Below, in pieces: positions 52,750 to 62,809 of a DNA stretch of 64,000 nucleotides (its first letter is position 1; every line of letters begins with the position of its first letter). The notes under the pieces are model-generated. The model was not told the origin of the DNA, did not search any database, and was given only the letters and a program-made list of their open reading frames with translations. Origin of the DNA: JAOEGB01 sp041262585 (lineage in GTDB: Bacteria > Actinomycetota > Actinomycetes > Streptosporangiales > Streptosporangiaceae); NCBI RefSeq assembly GCF_041262585.1, contig NZ_JBGCBZ010000001.1, positions 310,001 through 374,000 of the forward strand. Direction: 5' to 3'. The position numbers were made by a program, and so were the translations under genes.

Positions 52750-55476
52750 CTAGGCCACCGAGGAGTACGCGACGACGCCCCGGCGCATGGCGTCGACAGC
52801 CTTCGTCGCGGTCTCGCGGACCTTGCTTCCCTTGGGCGCGGCGTCCTTGAGCTGGCCGAGCAGGTCGAGCAGCTGCTTGACCCAGCGGACGAAGTCACCC
52901 GCCGCCAGGTCGCCGTCCGTGAGGACCGCGTCGAGGCTGTGCCCCTTGGCCCACCGGAAGGCCGCCCACGCGAAGCCGAGGTCGGGCTCCCTGATGAACG
53001 ACAGGCCGTGGTCCTGCTCGATGCCCTCCAGCTCGCCCCACAGGCGGACCATCGAGGCGAGCGCCTCCTTGGCCGCGCCGGCCGGGATCTTCGGGCTTCG
53101 CGCGTCGTCCGACTGGCGCGACTCGTACACCAGCGACGACACGCAGGCGGCCAGCTCGGCGGGATCGAGCCTCTCCCATATTCCGGCGCGCAGGCACTCC
53201 GCGGTGAGCAGGTCGAGCTCGGTGTAGAGCTGGGCGAGCCGGCGGCCCTCCTCGGTGACGGTCTCGTCCTCCAGGTAGCCGAGCTGGTCGAGCACGCCGC
53301 ACACCTTGTCGAAGGTGCGGGCGATCACGTGCGAGCGGCCCTCGACCCGGCGGCGCAGCGACTCGGTCTCCCTGAGCAGCTTGTGGTAGCGCTCGGCCCA
53401 GCGGGCGTGGTCCTCGCGCTCGTCGCAGCCGTGGCAGGGGTGCCTGCGCAGCTCCCGCCGCAGGTGGTTGATCTCCTCGTCCTCGGTCGCGTGGTCGCGG
53501 GCCCTCGCGGGCTTGCCGAGGTCGCGGTCGCCCAGCTTGGCGTGCATCGTGGCGACGAGGTTGGCCCGCTCCTTCGGCGACCGGGCGTTGAAGTTCTTCG
53601 GGATCCGGATCTGGTCGACCGGCTCGACGGGCACCGGGAAGTCCGCGGGCGATAACCGCTTGACCTGCTTGCCCACGGTCAGCACGAGCGGGGAGGGCCC
53701 CTCGCCGCGCACGTTCATCCCCGGGTCGAGCACGACGGCGAGGCCCGCCCGCCGCCCGCCGGGCACCCGGATGACGTCGCCGGGCTTCAGAACCTCCAGG
53801 GACTGTACGGCCTGCGCCCGGCGGGCCGCCCCGCGCTGGCGGGACAGCTCGGCCTCGCGGTCGGACAGCCGCCTGCGCATCGCGGCGTACTCCTGGAAGT
53901 CGCCGAGGTGGCAGGTCATCGCCTCGGCGTAGCCCTCCAGGGCGTGCTCGGCCTTGCGGAGCTGCCGTGCCAGCCCCACGACCGCCCGGTCGGCCTGGAA
54001 CTGGGCGAAGGAGTCCTCCAGGAGGGTCCTCGCCCGTTCGCGGCCGACCTGCCCGACGAGGTTGACCGCCATGTTGTACGACGGCTGGAAGCTGGAGCGC
54101 AGGGGGTAGGTCCGGGTGCTGGCGAGCCCGGCGACGCTCAGCGGGTCCATGCCGGGCTGCCAGACGACGACCGCGTGGCCCTCGACGTCGATGCCGCGCC
54201 GCCCGGCCCGGCCGGTGAGCTGGGTGTACTCCCCCGGCGTGAGGTCGGCGTGGGTCTCGCCGTTCCACTTGTCGAGCTTCTCGATCACGACGGACCGGGC
54301 GGGCATGTTGATCCCGAGCGCGAGCGTCTCGGTCGCGAACACCGCCTTGACCAGGCCCTTGGTGAACAGCTCCTCGACGACCTCCTTGAAGGCGGGGAGC
54401 ATGCCGGCGTGGTGGGCGGCGAGGCCGCGCTCCAGGCAGTCGCGCCACTCCAGGTAGCCGAGGACGGCCAGGTCCTCGTCGGGGAGGTGCGCGGTCCGCT
54501 CGTCGACGATCTGGCGGATCTCGTGCCGCTCGTTCTCGTTGGTGAGCCGCAATCCGGCGTACAGGCACTGCATGACCGCGGCGTCACAGCCCGCCCGCGA
54601 GAAGATGAAGGTGATCGCGGGGAGCAGCCCCTCGGCGTCGAGCTTCGCGATCACGTCGGCCCGGGCGGGGCCGTTGACGCGGCCCGGCCGGGAGTAGCCG
54701 CGCTTGCCGCGGGTCTGCGCCAGCCGCGCCTCGTCGCGGGAGATGCGCATCAGCGACGGGTTGATCCGCAGGGCGTCCCCACCCTCGTTGTCGCCCTCGT
54801 TGACGAACAGGTCGTACAGCCGGTGCCCGACGAGCATGTGCTGCCACAGCGGGACCGGGCGGTGTTCGTCCACGATCACCGTGGTGTCGCCCCTGACCTC
54901 GCCGAGCCACTCGCCGAACTCCTCGGCGTTGCTGACCGTCGCGGAGAGCGCCACCACCCGGACCGACTCGGGCAGGTGAATGATCACCTCTTCCCAGACC
55001 GCGCCACGGAACCGGTCGGCGAGGTAGTGCACCTCGTCCATGACGACATAGCCCAGCCCGGAGAGCGTGCCCGACCCGGCGTAGAGCATGTTGCGGAGGA
55101 CCTCGGTCGTCATGACGACGATCGGGGCCTCGCCGTTGACGCTGTTGTCTCCCGTCAGCAGGCCGACCTTGGCCGGGCCGTACCTCCTGACCAGGTCGTT
55201 GTACTTCTGGTTCGACAGGGCCTTGATCGGTGTCGTGTAGAAGCACTTGCGGCCCTGCTCCAGGGCGAGATGGACGGCGAACTCCCCCACCACGGTCTTG
55301 CCCGACCCGGTCGGCGCGGCCACCAGCACGCCGTCACCCGCCTCCAGCGCCTGGCAGGCGTCGAGCTGGAACTCGTCGAGCTCGAAGTCGTACAGACCGC
55401 GGAACGAGGCGAGCGCCGGCCCGTTCCCGACTTGCTCCTCACGGAATGCGGCGTAGCGTTCCGCTGGCGTACTCAT
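52750..55476 (-). CDS. helY: Ski2-like DEAD/DEAH-box helicase (HelY)
   Basis: A 908-residue superfamily 2 helicase of the Ski2/Mtr4 type. Walker A AAPTGSGKTVVGEFA is at about residues 53-67, DEVHYLAD the DExH box, VALSATVSN motif III, and QLTGRAGRRGIDVEG motif VI. The C-terminal half has the arch-like and winged-helix regions with a Cys/His group near RRHPCHGCDEREDHARW. It unwinds RNA for degradation or processing. In other actinomycetes it lies beside tatC and pafBC, as here. Confidence 0.95.
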   Translation of the reverse strand: MSTPAERYAAFREEQVGNGPALASFRGLYDFELDEFQLDACQALEAGDGVLVAAPTGSGKTVVGEFAVHLALEQGRKCFYTTPIKALSNQKYNDLVRRYGPAKVGLLTGDNSVNGEAPIVVMTTEVLRNMLYAGSGTLSGLGYVVMDEVHYLADRFRGAVWEEVIIHLPESVRVVALSATVSNAEEFGEWLGEVRGDTTVIVDEHRPVPLWQHMLVGHRLYDLFVNEGDNEGGDALRINPSLMRISRDEARLAQTRGKRGYSRPGRVNGPARADVIAKLDAEGLLPAITFIFSRAGCDAAVMQCLYAGLRLTNENERHEIRQIVDERTAHLPDEDLAVLGYLEWRDCLERGLAAHHAGMLPAFKEVVEELFTKGLVKAVFATETLALGINMPARSVVIEKLDKWNGETHADLTPGEYTQLTGRAGRRGIDVEGHAVVVWQPGMDPLSVAGLASTRTYPLRSSFQPSYNMAVNLVGQVGRERARTLLEDSFAQFQADRAVVGLARQLRKAEHALEGYAEAMTCHLGDFQEYAAMRRRLSDREAELSRQRGAARRAQAVQSLEVLKPGDVIRVPGGRRAGLAVVLDPGMNVRGEGPSPLVLTVGKQVKRLSPADFPVPVEPVDQIRIPKNFNARSPKERANLVATMHAKLGDRDLGKPARARDHATEDEEINHLRRELRRHPCHGCDEREDHARWAERYHKLLRETESLRRRVEGRSHVIARTFDKVCGVLDQLGYLEDETVTEEGRRLAQLYTELDLLTAECLRAGIWERLDPAELAACVSSLVYESRQSDDARSPKIPAGAAKEALASMVRLWGELEGIEQDHGLSFIREPDLGFAWAAFRWAKGHSLDAVLTDGDLAAGDFVRWVKQLLDLLGQLKDAAPKGSKVRETATKAVDAMRRGVVAYSSVA

Positions 55477-55530
55477 AACGCCAACCCTACCGATAACCGG
55501 ATTCCGGGCCGCCCATCAATGCGATCCCAC

Positions 55531-56235
55531 TCAGTGGGATGACCAGTCGCCGAGCCCCTTCTCCAGCAGGTCGAAGCCGAGGTTCGCGGCGGCGACCGCG
55601 TCGGGGTAGACCTCGTCCGCGGTCTCCCCGAGGATGATCCGGAGGCTGTTCTCGGCCTGCAGCACCCGCCACAGGCCCATCAGCTGGGCGGCGGCGACGC
55701 GGGCCCGCAGGTCTCGCGGCCCGGGCCGGTCCCGGAGCGCCGCCAGGTCGCCCTCGGAGACCGGCGTGCGGATGTCGTGCCCCCCCGCGTCCAGTCCCAT
55801 CAGGGCCGCCATCAGCAGCTGCTCGCCGCGAAGCTGGATCATGAACATCCGGGCCACCAGCGACGGGGTCTCCTTCACCAGGTTGATCACCTGGAGCAGC
55901 TCCGGGTTGTCGTTGAGCCCCGTCTCGGCGGCGCGCGCCGCGAGCCGTTCGAGGAAGGCCCGCCGGAAGGCCGCCACGACCGGCTCCCCCGGGCGCCGGG
56001 AGGACACGATCCGGGCGGGGTCGCCGAGATGCTCCTCCATGGGGCCCATCACGATGTCCTCCTTGGTGGGGAAGTAGTTGAACACCGTCATCTTCGAGAT
56101 CCCGGCCCGTGCGGCGATCTCCGCGACCGACACGTCGGCGAACCCGCGCTCCCGGAAGAGCGCCATGGCCACGCCGAAGATCGCCTGGCGCGTCTGCAGC
56201 TTCTTGCGCTCCCGCAGCCCCGGTGCCTCACCCAC
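55531..56235 (-). CDS. TetR-family transcriptional regulator
   Basis: A 234-residue repressor. The HTH is VAEIAARAGISKMTVFNYFP at about residues 37-56, followed by an all-helical ligand domain. It is divergent from an MFS exporter across a 78-bp AT-rich region with an imperfect inverted repeat, so it probably represses that exporter and itself. ATG 56235 starts it. The inducer is probably a drug-like substrate of the exporter. Confidence 0.92.
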   Translation of the reverse strand: MGEAPGLRERKKLQTRQAIFGVAMALFRERGFADVSVAEIAARAGISKMTVFNYFPTKEDIVMGPMEEHLGDPARIVSSRRPGEPVVAAFRRAFLERLAARAAETGLNDNPELLQVINLVKETPSLVARMFMIQLRGEQLLMAALMGLDAGGHDIRTPVSEGDLAALRDRPGPRDLRARVAAAQLMGLWRVLQAENSLRIILGETADEVYPDAVAAANLGFDLLEKGLGDWSSH

Positions 56236-56250
56236 ACCAGGACGATACCA

Positions 56251-56300
56251 GGTCGATATTTATACCGAGGCAAAGACTTGACCGGATAAAAATTTTGACC
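56251..56300. promoter_or_regulatory. Imperfect inverted AT-rich repeat in the TetR/MFS divergent region
   Basis: GGTCGATATTTATACCG (56251-56267) and CGGATAAAAATTTTGACC (56283-56300) are imperfect complements of each other. TTGACC at 56278-56283 could be the -35 box of the MFS promoter. Together they are a likely TetR operator pair for both genes. Confidence 0.5.
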
Positions 56301-56313
56301 CAGCCTATGTCGC

Positions 56314-57792
<1,479 letters not shown>

Positions 57793-57795
57793 GCG

Positions 57796-57815
57796 CCTTT
57801 ACAACGTAGATTTAT
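57796..57815. repeat. 20-bp element, copy 2
   Basis: Identical to the element at 7002-7021. It fills the 19-bp gap between the convergent MFS and diacylglycerol kinase genes and includes the TAA stop of the latter (57814-57812). A regulatory role is less obvious here than at copy 1. Confidence 0.7.
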
Positions 57816-58690
57816 GGGGTGAGGACGCGCAGCGCGCCCGGCTCGACGACACAGGTCACCGGGGCCGGACCGACGCGCTCCCCGTCGGCGTACGCGATGA
57901 CGCCGTCGGCCTCCAGAGTCACGCTCCTGGCCCGCCGGACCGTCGCGGCGGGATGGTTGACATGGCTGCCGCGATAGACGCGCGGGAACGTACGGAGAAA
58001 CTCCCCCTTGGACATGGCGCCGAGGACGAGCACGTCGAGCAGGCCGTCGTCGGGGCTGGCGTCGGGACAGACCCGCATGCCGGCGCCGTAGGACCGGGTG
58101 TTGGCCACGGCAACCAGCATCGCCTCTTGCTCGATCACCTCGCCGTCGAGGGTGATCCGGAAGCCTATCGGCGCGTACGAGCGCAGCTCCTCCACCAGCG
58201 CGACGACGTATTTCGCCATGCCCGGAGGGCGGGTCATCCCGTTGGCCCGCTCGTTGACCCTGGAGTCGAAGCCGCATGCGAGGACTCCGGCGAACCATTC
58301 GTGGGCCCCGGCCCGGGCCGCGTCGATCACACGGGACCTTCCCCGGGCCACGATGGCCGCAGCGGCGAGGGGATCTCTGCGGGGAATGCCCAGGGCGTCG
58401 GCGATGTCGTTGCCCGTGCCCGCGGGGATGATCCCCAGCGGCACGTCGGTCCCGGCGACGGCCTGGACGGCCAGGTGGACCAGCCCGTCGCCGCCGAAGG
58501 CGACCAGCGCGCCGGGCCCCTCCGCGACAGCCGTACAGGCCCGTTCGAGCGCGTCCTGCGCCGAGGTGCCGACGATCACCGACACGGGCCGCCCGCCCTG
58601 CTTCAACCGCCGGATGACGGGGTCGAGCAGCCGCAGGGCACGGCCACCACGGGCGGCGGGATTCACCAAGACGACGAGCTCATCGGGCAC
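57812..58690 (-). CDS. Diacylglycerol kinase family protein
   Basis: A 292-residue lipid kinase of the DAGK/YegS group. The nucleotide loop VAFGGDGLVHLAVQAVAG and PAGTGNDIADAL are conserved, with NPAARGG near the start. It phosphorylates diacylglycerol or a related lipid at the membrane. GTG 58690 is used. In many actinomycetes this gene sits between tatC and helY, as here, except for the TetR-MFS pair inserted between it and helY. Confidence 0.92.
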   Translation of the reverse strand: MPDELVVLVNPAARGGRALRLLDPVIRRLKQGGRPVSVIVGTSAQDALERACTAVAEGPGALVAFGGDGLVHLAVQAVAGTDVPLGIIPAGTGNDIADALGIPRRDPLAAAAIVARGRSRVIDAARAGAHEWFAGVLACGFDSRVNERANGMTRPPGMAKYVVALVEELRSYAPIGFRITLDGEVIEQEAMLVAVANTRSYGAGMRVCPDASPDDGLLDVLVLGAMSKGEFLRTFPRVYRGSHVNHPAATVRRARSVTLEADGVIAYADGERVGPAPVTCVVEPGALRVLTP

Positions 58691-58731
58691 ACCCGGAACC
58701 TACCGGCACATATCACCCGCGACTAGACGGT

Positions 58732-59601
58732 TCAGTCCCTGGTGTCGAAGGAATCGAGCGTCCCGGAGGCCGTGGGCCCGTCGAGCTCCTCCTCGATCGC
58801 CCGCGCATGCGCCGCGTCCGCAGCCGCCCGCCTCTTGTCATGGAAGTACATGAACGCCTCAGCGACGAAGAAGAGGCCCACCAAGGGCAGGGCGAGCGCC
58901 AGCATCGTGATCGGGTCCTGGCTCGGGGTCGCCACGGCGGCGAAGACGAACAACAGGAAGACGACCATGCGCTGGTGCTTGGCCACCAAGGAGAACCGGA
59001 GGACGCCGATGAGATTCAGGAAGACCATCAGCAATGGCATCAGGAACGAGACGCCGAAGATGAGCAGCATCGCGATGGCGAAGCTCAGGTACTCGTTGAT
59101 GGTGACCAGGGTCAGCGTGCCCTCGGGGGCGAAGCCGAGGAGCAGCGACAGGCCCTTGTCCATCGTCAGGTAGGCCAGGGCGGCACCGGCCGTGAACAGC
59201 GGGACGGCCAGGCCGAGGAAGGCCACGGTGTAACGCCGCTCGTTTTGGTATAGGCCCGGGGTGACGAACGCCCAGAGCTGGTAGAGCCAGAAGATCGACG
59301 AAACTACCAGGCCGAAGATCAGCGCGACCTTGAGGTTCACGAAGAAGGAGTCGAAGACCCCATTGACGACCAGGATGCATTCGTTCTTGTTGAACTGGTG
59401 AGCCTGCGGGAGCCGGCAGTAGGGCTGCTTGAGGAAGTTCCAGATCGGCTCAAAGAAGACGAACCCCAGGACGGTTCCGCCGACCACCGCGAGAATCGCC
59501 TTGATCAGACGATTACGCAGCTCACGGATGTGCTCCATGAGCGACATGCGACCGTCGCCGTCGGCGGGGTCCTTCGGGCTCGACCGCTTCAGCAGCGCCA
59601 T
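58732..59601 (-). CDS. tatC: Sec-independent translocase TatC
   Basis: A 289-residue protein with six membrane helices that binds twin-arginine signals. The N-terminal MEHIRELRNRLIKAILAVVG, the conserved NEYLSFAIAMLLIFGVSFLM and FAAVATPSQDP are family marks. The C-terminal tail of about 35 residues is cytoplasmic and charged. It follows tatA by 48 bp and both belong to the twin-arginine exporter. Confidence 0.98.
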   Translation of the reverse strand: MALLKRSSPKDPADGDGRMSLMEHIRELRNRLIKAILAVVGGTVLGFVFFEPIWNFLKQPYCRLPQAHQFNKNECILVVNGVFDSFFVNLKVALIFGLVVSSIFWLYQLWAFVTPGLYQNERRYTVAFLGLAVPLFTAGAALAYLTMDKGLSLLLGFAPEGTLTLVTINEYLSFAIAMLLIFGVSFLMPLLMVFLNLIGVLRFSLVAKHQRMVVFLLFVFAAVATPSQDPITMLALALPLVGLFFVAEAFMYFHDKRRAAADAAHARAIEEELDGPTASGTLDSFDTRD

Positions 59602-59649
59602 CTAAGTGATCCTGCTCCGGGAAGTAGGGGCCGTGTGAGCCCTGACGGG

Positions 59650-59991
59650 TCAGCTCGGCCTCTGCTCGCTCTGGGCCTGCGACAGCGGCACACCGTTGAC
59701 GGTGGGCTCGGACGCGGCCTTGAGCCGCCGGTTCTCCTCCTCCAGCGCGCGCAGTCGCTCCTCCATGGAGGGGCCGGCCGGCGGAAGCTGCGGCGCCGGC
59801 GGAGCCGGAGTCTCAGCTTCCGCCTTGACCACGCTTGACTCCTCGTCGTCGTTCATCTTGCTGGTTTCCTTCTTGAACATACGCAGCGACTGCCCCAGCG
59901 CCCTAGCGGTGTCAGGGAGCTTCTTCGCGCCGAACAGAAGGATCAGGACCAGAAGGATGAGGATCCATTCCATGGGTCCGAGGTTGGCCAT
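59650..59991 (-). CDS. tatA: Sec-independent translocase TatA
   Basis: A 113-residue protein. One membrane helix at about residues 7-21 (MEWILILLVLILLFG) is followed by the amphipathic helix AKKLPDTARALGQSLRMFKK and a long Pro-rich tail ending in a coiled coil (SMEERLRALEEENRRLKAAS). It forms the Tat translocation pore with TatC just downstream. A 65-residue TM protein gene lies upstream on the same strand. Confidence 0.97.
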   Translation of the reverse strand: MANLGPMEWILILLVLILLFGAKKLPDTARALGQSLRMFKKETSKMNDDEESSVVKAEAETPAPPAPQLPPAGPSMEERLRALEEENRRLKAASEPTVNGVPLSQAQSEQRPS

Positions 59992-60055
59992 GTCGCGTCC
60001 TTAAACCAGATGACGAGCTACTCACGCACGATCGTACGCCGCCCACGCCGTGCTC

Positions 60056-60253
60056 TTAACCCCGAGGGGGACGAATCGCATGAACATTCGGCTGCGGTTC
60101 GACTGCAGTGATGTTCAGACGCCGCCGGACGCGGTCGATCTCCGTACCGAGATTCCGGACGGCCGCAAGGACCCTGGCCGCCAGAACGCCCAGCACCGCG
60201 AGCCCGGCGACGGCCAGCCCCACGGCCGCGAAGATCCACATCATGCCCAACAT
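60056..60253 (-). CDS. Small single-TM hypothetical protein next to tatA
   Basis: A 65-residue protein with one hydrophobic helix at about residues 3-28 (GMMWIFAAVGLAVAGLAVLG) followed by a basic amphipathic stretch (AAVRNLGTEIDRVRRRLNIT). It lies 64 bp upstream of tatA on the same strand and could be part of the Tat region. The layout resembles TatA-type proteins, but the TatA motif FG is absent. No family is recognised. Confidence 0.65.
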   Translation of the reverse strand: MLGMMWIFAAVGLAVAGLAVLGVLAARVLAAVRNLGTEIDRVRRRLNITAVEPQPNVHAIRPPRG

Positions 60254-60316
60254 GCTAGCCCGTCATGTGGGACCAGCCGGAGATTCGACGGGACCGAATG
60301 AGCAGGGTGGCGCAAC

Positions 60317-60349
60317 GGTTCAGCCAGGCGCACGGCGCCTGACTGAACC
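60317..60349. terminator. Near-perfect hairpin terminator after the bacteriocin-like gene
   Basis: GGTTCAGCCAGGCGC (60317-60331) and GCGCCTGACTGAACC (60335-60349) pair in 14 of 15 positions around a 3-base ACG loop. It lies about 100 bp beyond the stop of the bacteriocin-like gene on its reading direction and before the small TM gene. Confidence 0.75.
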
Positions 60350-60446
60350 ACCGATCTGCTGGCGTGCGAGTGGCAGCGCCTTCCAAAGTACGAATCGCCC
60401 GACCCGCACTCACGCTGGACGCCTGCCCGCGAACGGCTGAAGGCCG

Positions 60447-61382
60447 TCAGCTGCACTTTCCGTTGCAGGCGTGTATCAAACCAATTCCACATCCAGTGGG
60501 CCACCCAGTACAGTTGCCCAACCTGTACACGCAGTCACCGAACACACACCAGTCGTCATAGGAGCAGCACTCGCAAGTGTACTCAGCTGAGTCCGGAGTT
60601 TCGACAGGTCCTAGAGTCGCGATCAGCGCACGCGCTTCCACGCGGCCGAAGGCGGCTACCGCGATCTCTCCGAGCTCTTTAATTTGGCGCTCGGTGTGGT
60701 CACCCAAGGTGGGCGCGAACGTGGATTCCGCACCCAAAAGGGCAATGGCTCTATTAATGACGTCCGACTGCTCCGGGGTAAGACCGGGGTGGTCCCGCCG
60801 ATATTGCCTGAGGTGTTCGACCCACAGCGAGCCCTTCACTTTTGAAGAGACTGCCGCGAAGATGGATTGCCGATACGCCAAGGAATATCTGGAGAATTCA
60901 GCATAGCGCTCGGGAAGCCTCCCCGCATTCGCCTTCACCCACTCATCGGCAACCTCTCGGGCTGACGCCGCGAGCGCGGGCGACTTCCCGGCCAGCACCA
61001 GGCCGGCGGCGACTCCTACACCTCCCATAAGACGTAAGAAGCGCGCCCTGCCCATGCCGCCGGCCTGACGCTTCACGGCTTCGCGCTGGTCACCCAGAGC
61101 TTGAACCACCCGTATAGTCGGGCGGATTCCGAGTCGACGGGCCAAGCGGAGCCCCATGGAGATGCCGGTCCACGCACGGACTCTCGAGCCCTGCACGTTG
61201 ATGAGGGTCGGAGCCCAGCGCGCACCTTCGCCGAGGGCCTGTTCGCGCCACTGCGTCACTTGCGGGTCAGCCAACGGCAGAACCTCCAGCCGACCTTTAC
61301 TGGCCTCCGCCACCACGCCCGAGATTTGCCGGCACTGTCCGCACGAAGCGTCAAAGGCCAGCACCCAACTATCCGAATGCAT
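60447..61382 (-). CDS. Thioredoxin/DCC-like domain fused to a fulvocin C-like cysteine-rich bacteriocin
   Basis: A 311-residue protein. Residues 1-100 form a redox-type domain (VLAFDASCGQC, CxxC at 14-17; then WAPTLINVQGSRVRAWTG). A basic stretch and hydrophobic helix at 111-131 (GRARFLRLMGGVGVAAGLVL) end in SPALA|AS near 138, like an internal signal peptide. A helical domain (150-250) leads to a C-terminal 45 residues with Cys at 270, 272, 273, 279, 284, 291, 298, 306 and 310. This resembles fulvocin C-related bacteriocins. ATG 61382 has GAGAGGGGAG upstream. It sits beside tatA/tatC. The fusion to a redox domain and its function are not established. Confidence 0.75.
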   Translation of the reverse strand: MHSDSWVLAFDASCGQCRQISGVVAEASKGRLEVLPLADPQVTQWREQALGEGARWAPTLINVQGSRVRAWTGISMGLRLARRLGIRPTIRVVQALGDQREAVKRQAGGMGRARFLRLMGGVGVAAGLVLAGKSPALAASAREVADEWVKANAGRLPERYAEFSRYSLAYRQSIFAAVSSKVKGSLWVEHLRQYRRDHPGLTPEQSDVINRAIALLGAESTFAPTLGDHTERQIKELGEIAVAAFGRVEARALIATLGPVETPDSAEYTCECCSYDDWCVFGDCVYRLGNCTGWPTGCGIGLIHACNGKCS

Positions 61383-61929
61383 TGCGACTCCCCTCTCCGC
61401 ACTTTGAGCTGACATTGACAAGTAGATCAAGCACTACATGACAAGTCAACCCTTGATATAGTTCAGAAAAATGCGTTAGTCAGCTAAAGATTAGTTTCTT
61501 TACTAGGGCCATGAGTCATGTTATGACTTATGGCCCCACTTGTCTTTACACAAGCTCAAATCCCCTGCACGGTGACCTTAAGGATTTAGTCGACTGCGGT
61601 CGGTCACAAACAGTAGCCCTCCGCATGACCACTGACACTTAGCGGCACCAATTGGGAATTCCCTGTCTGGAACGATTGGCGGCGGGGACGGTCTGGCTAC
61701 CCGTCACCGAAACTGGGAACAAGTCCTGGCCTTACGGAATGGTGCGATCCGACCACGATTTACGCTCGCGGGAGCCCCTCATCCCGCCTGGTAACGCCTC
61801 TCTGAGCGAGCCCAACTCGTCCGGTGCGGCATGCCGCCGGTCTACCTCGATCAGCCTCGATGACTCACCGGTGAGCTGAGTGGATTAATCTGATCGGTCT
61901 TGATGCGGCTTCCGCCTGATCGTCGCATT
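61383..61929. other. 547-bp AT-richer stretch upstream of the bacteriocin-like gene
   Basis: Much less GC-rich than its surroundings, with no credible gene. It contains two copies of TGACAAGT 23 bp apart (61416-61423 and 61439-61446). On the minus strand TTGACT at 61449-61444 is a good -35 box for the bacteriocin-like gene. A near-perfect 14-bp hairpin (61506-61519 with 61523-61536) follows. The base composition suggests that the segment came with the accessory gene. Confidence 0.5.
61506..61536. repeat. Inverted repeat upstream of bacteriocin-like gene
   Basis: GGGCCATGAGTCAT (61506-61519) and ATGACTTATGGCCC (61523-61536) pair in 13 of 14 positions around a 3-base loop. It could be a regulator site or an insertion-related structure. 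Confidence 0.5.
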
Positions 61930-62800
61930 CGTTCAGTTCGTGCGACGCGTGGTGCCGTCCGAGGCGCTCAGTGGGCGGCGGCTTCCACGGGGCCGCTGGG
62001 GGTCGCGGTGACTCCTTCCTGTCTCCGCCGGGATGTGTTGGGGCTGGTCAGCCGGGCGCTGGTAGGGCGCACAAGCGCTGCCGGCAGGTGCGGAACGCGG
62101 TCTCCATGGTTGGCGCTGATCTTCACGATGCGTTGGCGAGCGTGCTCGACCAGGCGGGCGGGCAGGTGCCACAGCCAGTAGCGCAGGGTCTGGGGTTTAG
62201 CCCTGGCGAGGTCGGCGTCGCAGCCCATGGCCTTGTCGGCGCGCACCCGGTCCTCCACCCCAGTGTGGCTGCGGTGCAGCACGTCGATGAACTGCGCCTG
62301 ATGACTGCCCGGCACACCGCGCGTCCCACGCGGGCCGAAGTTACCCGCGAGACTGAGTACTTCCACCCGGTCTTCTTCTCGAACGCCGTCAGCGTGGCCT
62401 TCTGCCGTCCCGACGGCTTGACCCGGCGCACGACCAGCCGCACGCCCCCGTTGCCCGCGCGGGCGTTAACGCCGGTCAACTCGGCCACCCGCGCGTGCTC
62501 ATGCACGCTGCCGGCCTGGCACAGCGCCGCCTCCCAGACCGTCTCGGGTAACACACCGATCGCAGCCTCATTCACGTCGGCGACCTTCCAGCCGACCGTG
62601 AACCGGACCGTCCGCCGCGCGGTGTTCAGCCTCGCCAAGCGCTCCAGCAAGTCGTGAGTGGCGCCCGCGCCATCCATCCGGATCAGCAGCTTGGCCCGCC
62701 TGCTCGCGGGAATCTGCTCGATCGCCGCCGCAAGGACGGTGAGATGGTCGATCACCGTGCTGGATCCGGCGGAGCCCTCCCGAAGGAGGCCATCGATCAG
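61930..62800 (-). pseudogene. IS1380-family transposase remnant
   Basis: On the minus strand one frame (from about 62800) reads LLREGSAGSSTVIDHLTVLA, LLIRMDGAGATHDLLERLAR and ELTGVNARAGNGGVRLVVRR, the core of IS1380-type DDE transposases. The match then shifts to another frame (about 62366-61968) with HRSHTGVEDRVRADKAMG and PQTLRYWLWHLPARLVEHAR. The part between KAMG and PQTLRY is shortened, and the 5' end is missing. The element is therefore dead. It abuts the pafC stop. Confidence 0.75.
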
Positions 62801-62809
62801 GCGACCGGA

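Noticed and set aside
53908..55542. Plus-strand frame of 544 codons opposite helY
   Set aside because: HelY has intact helicase motifs on the minus strand; this is a shadow.
61652..61879. Plus-strand 75-codon frame in the AT-rich gap before the IS remnant
   Set aside because: No ribosome site, no domain and no coding pattern.
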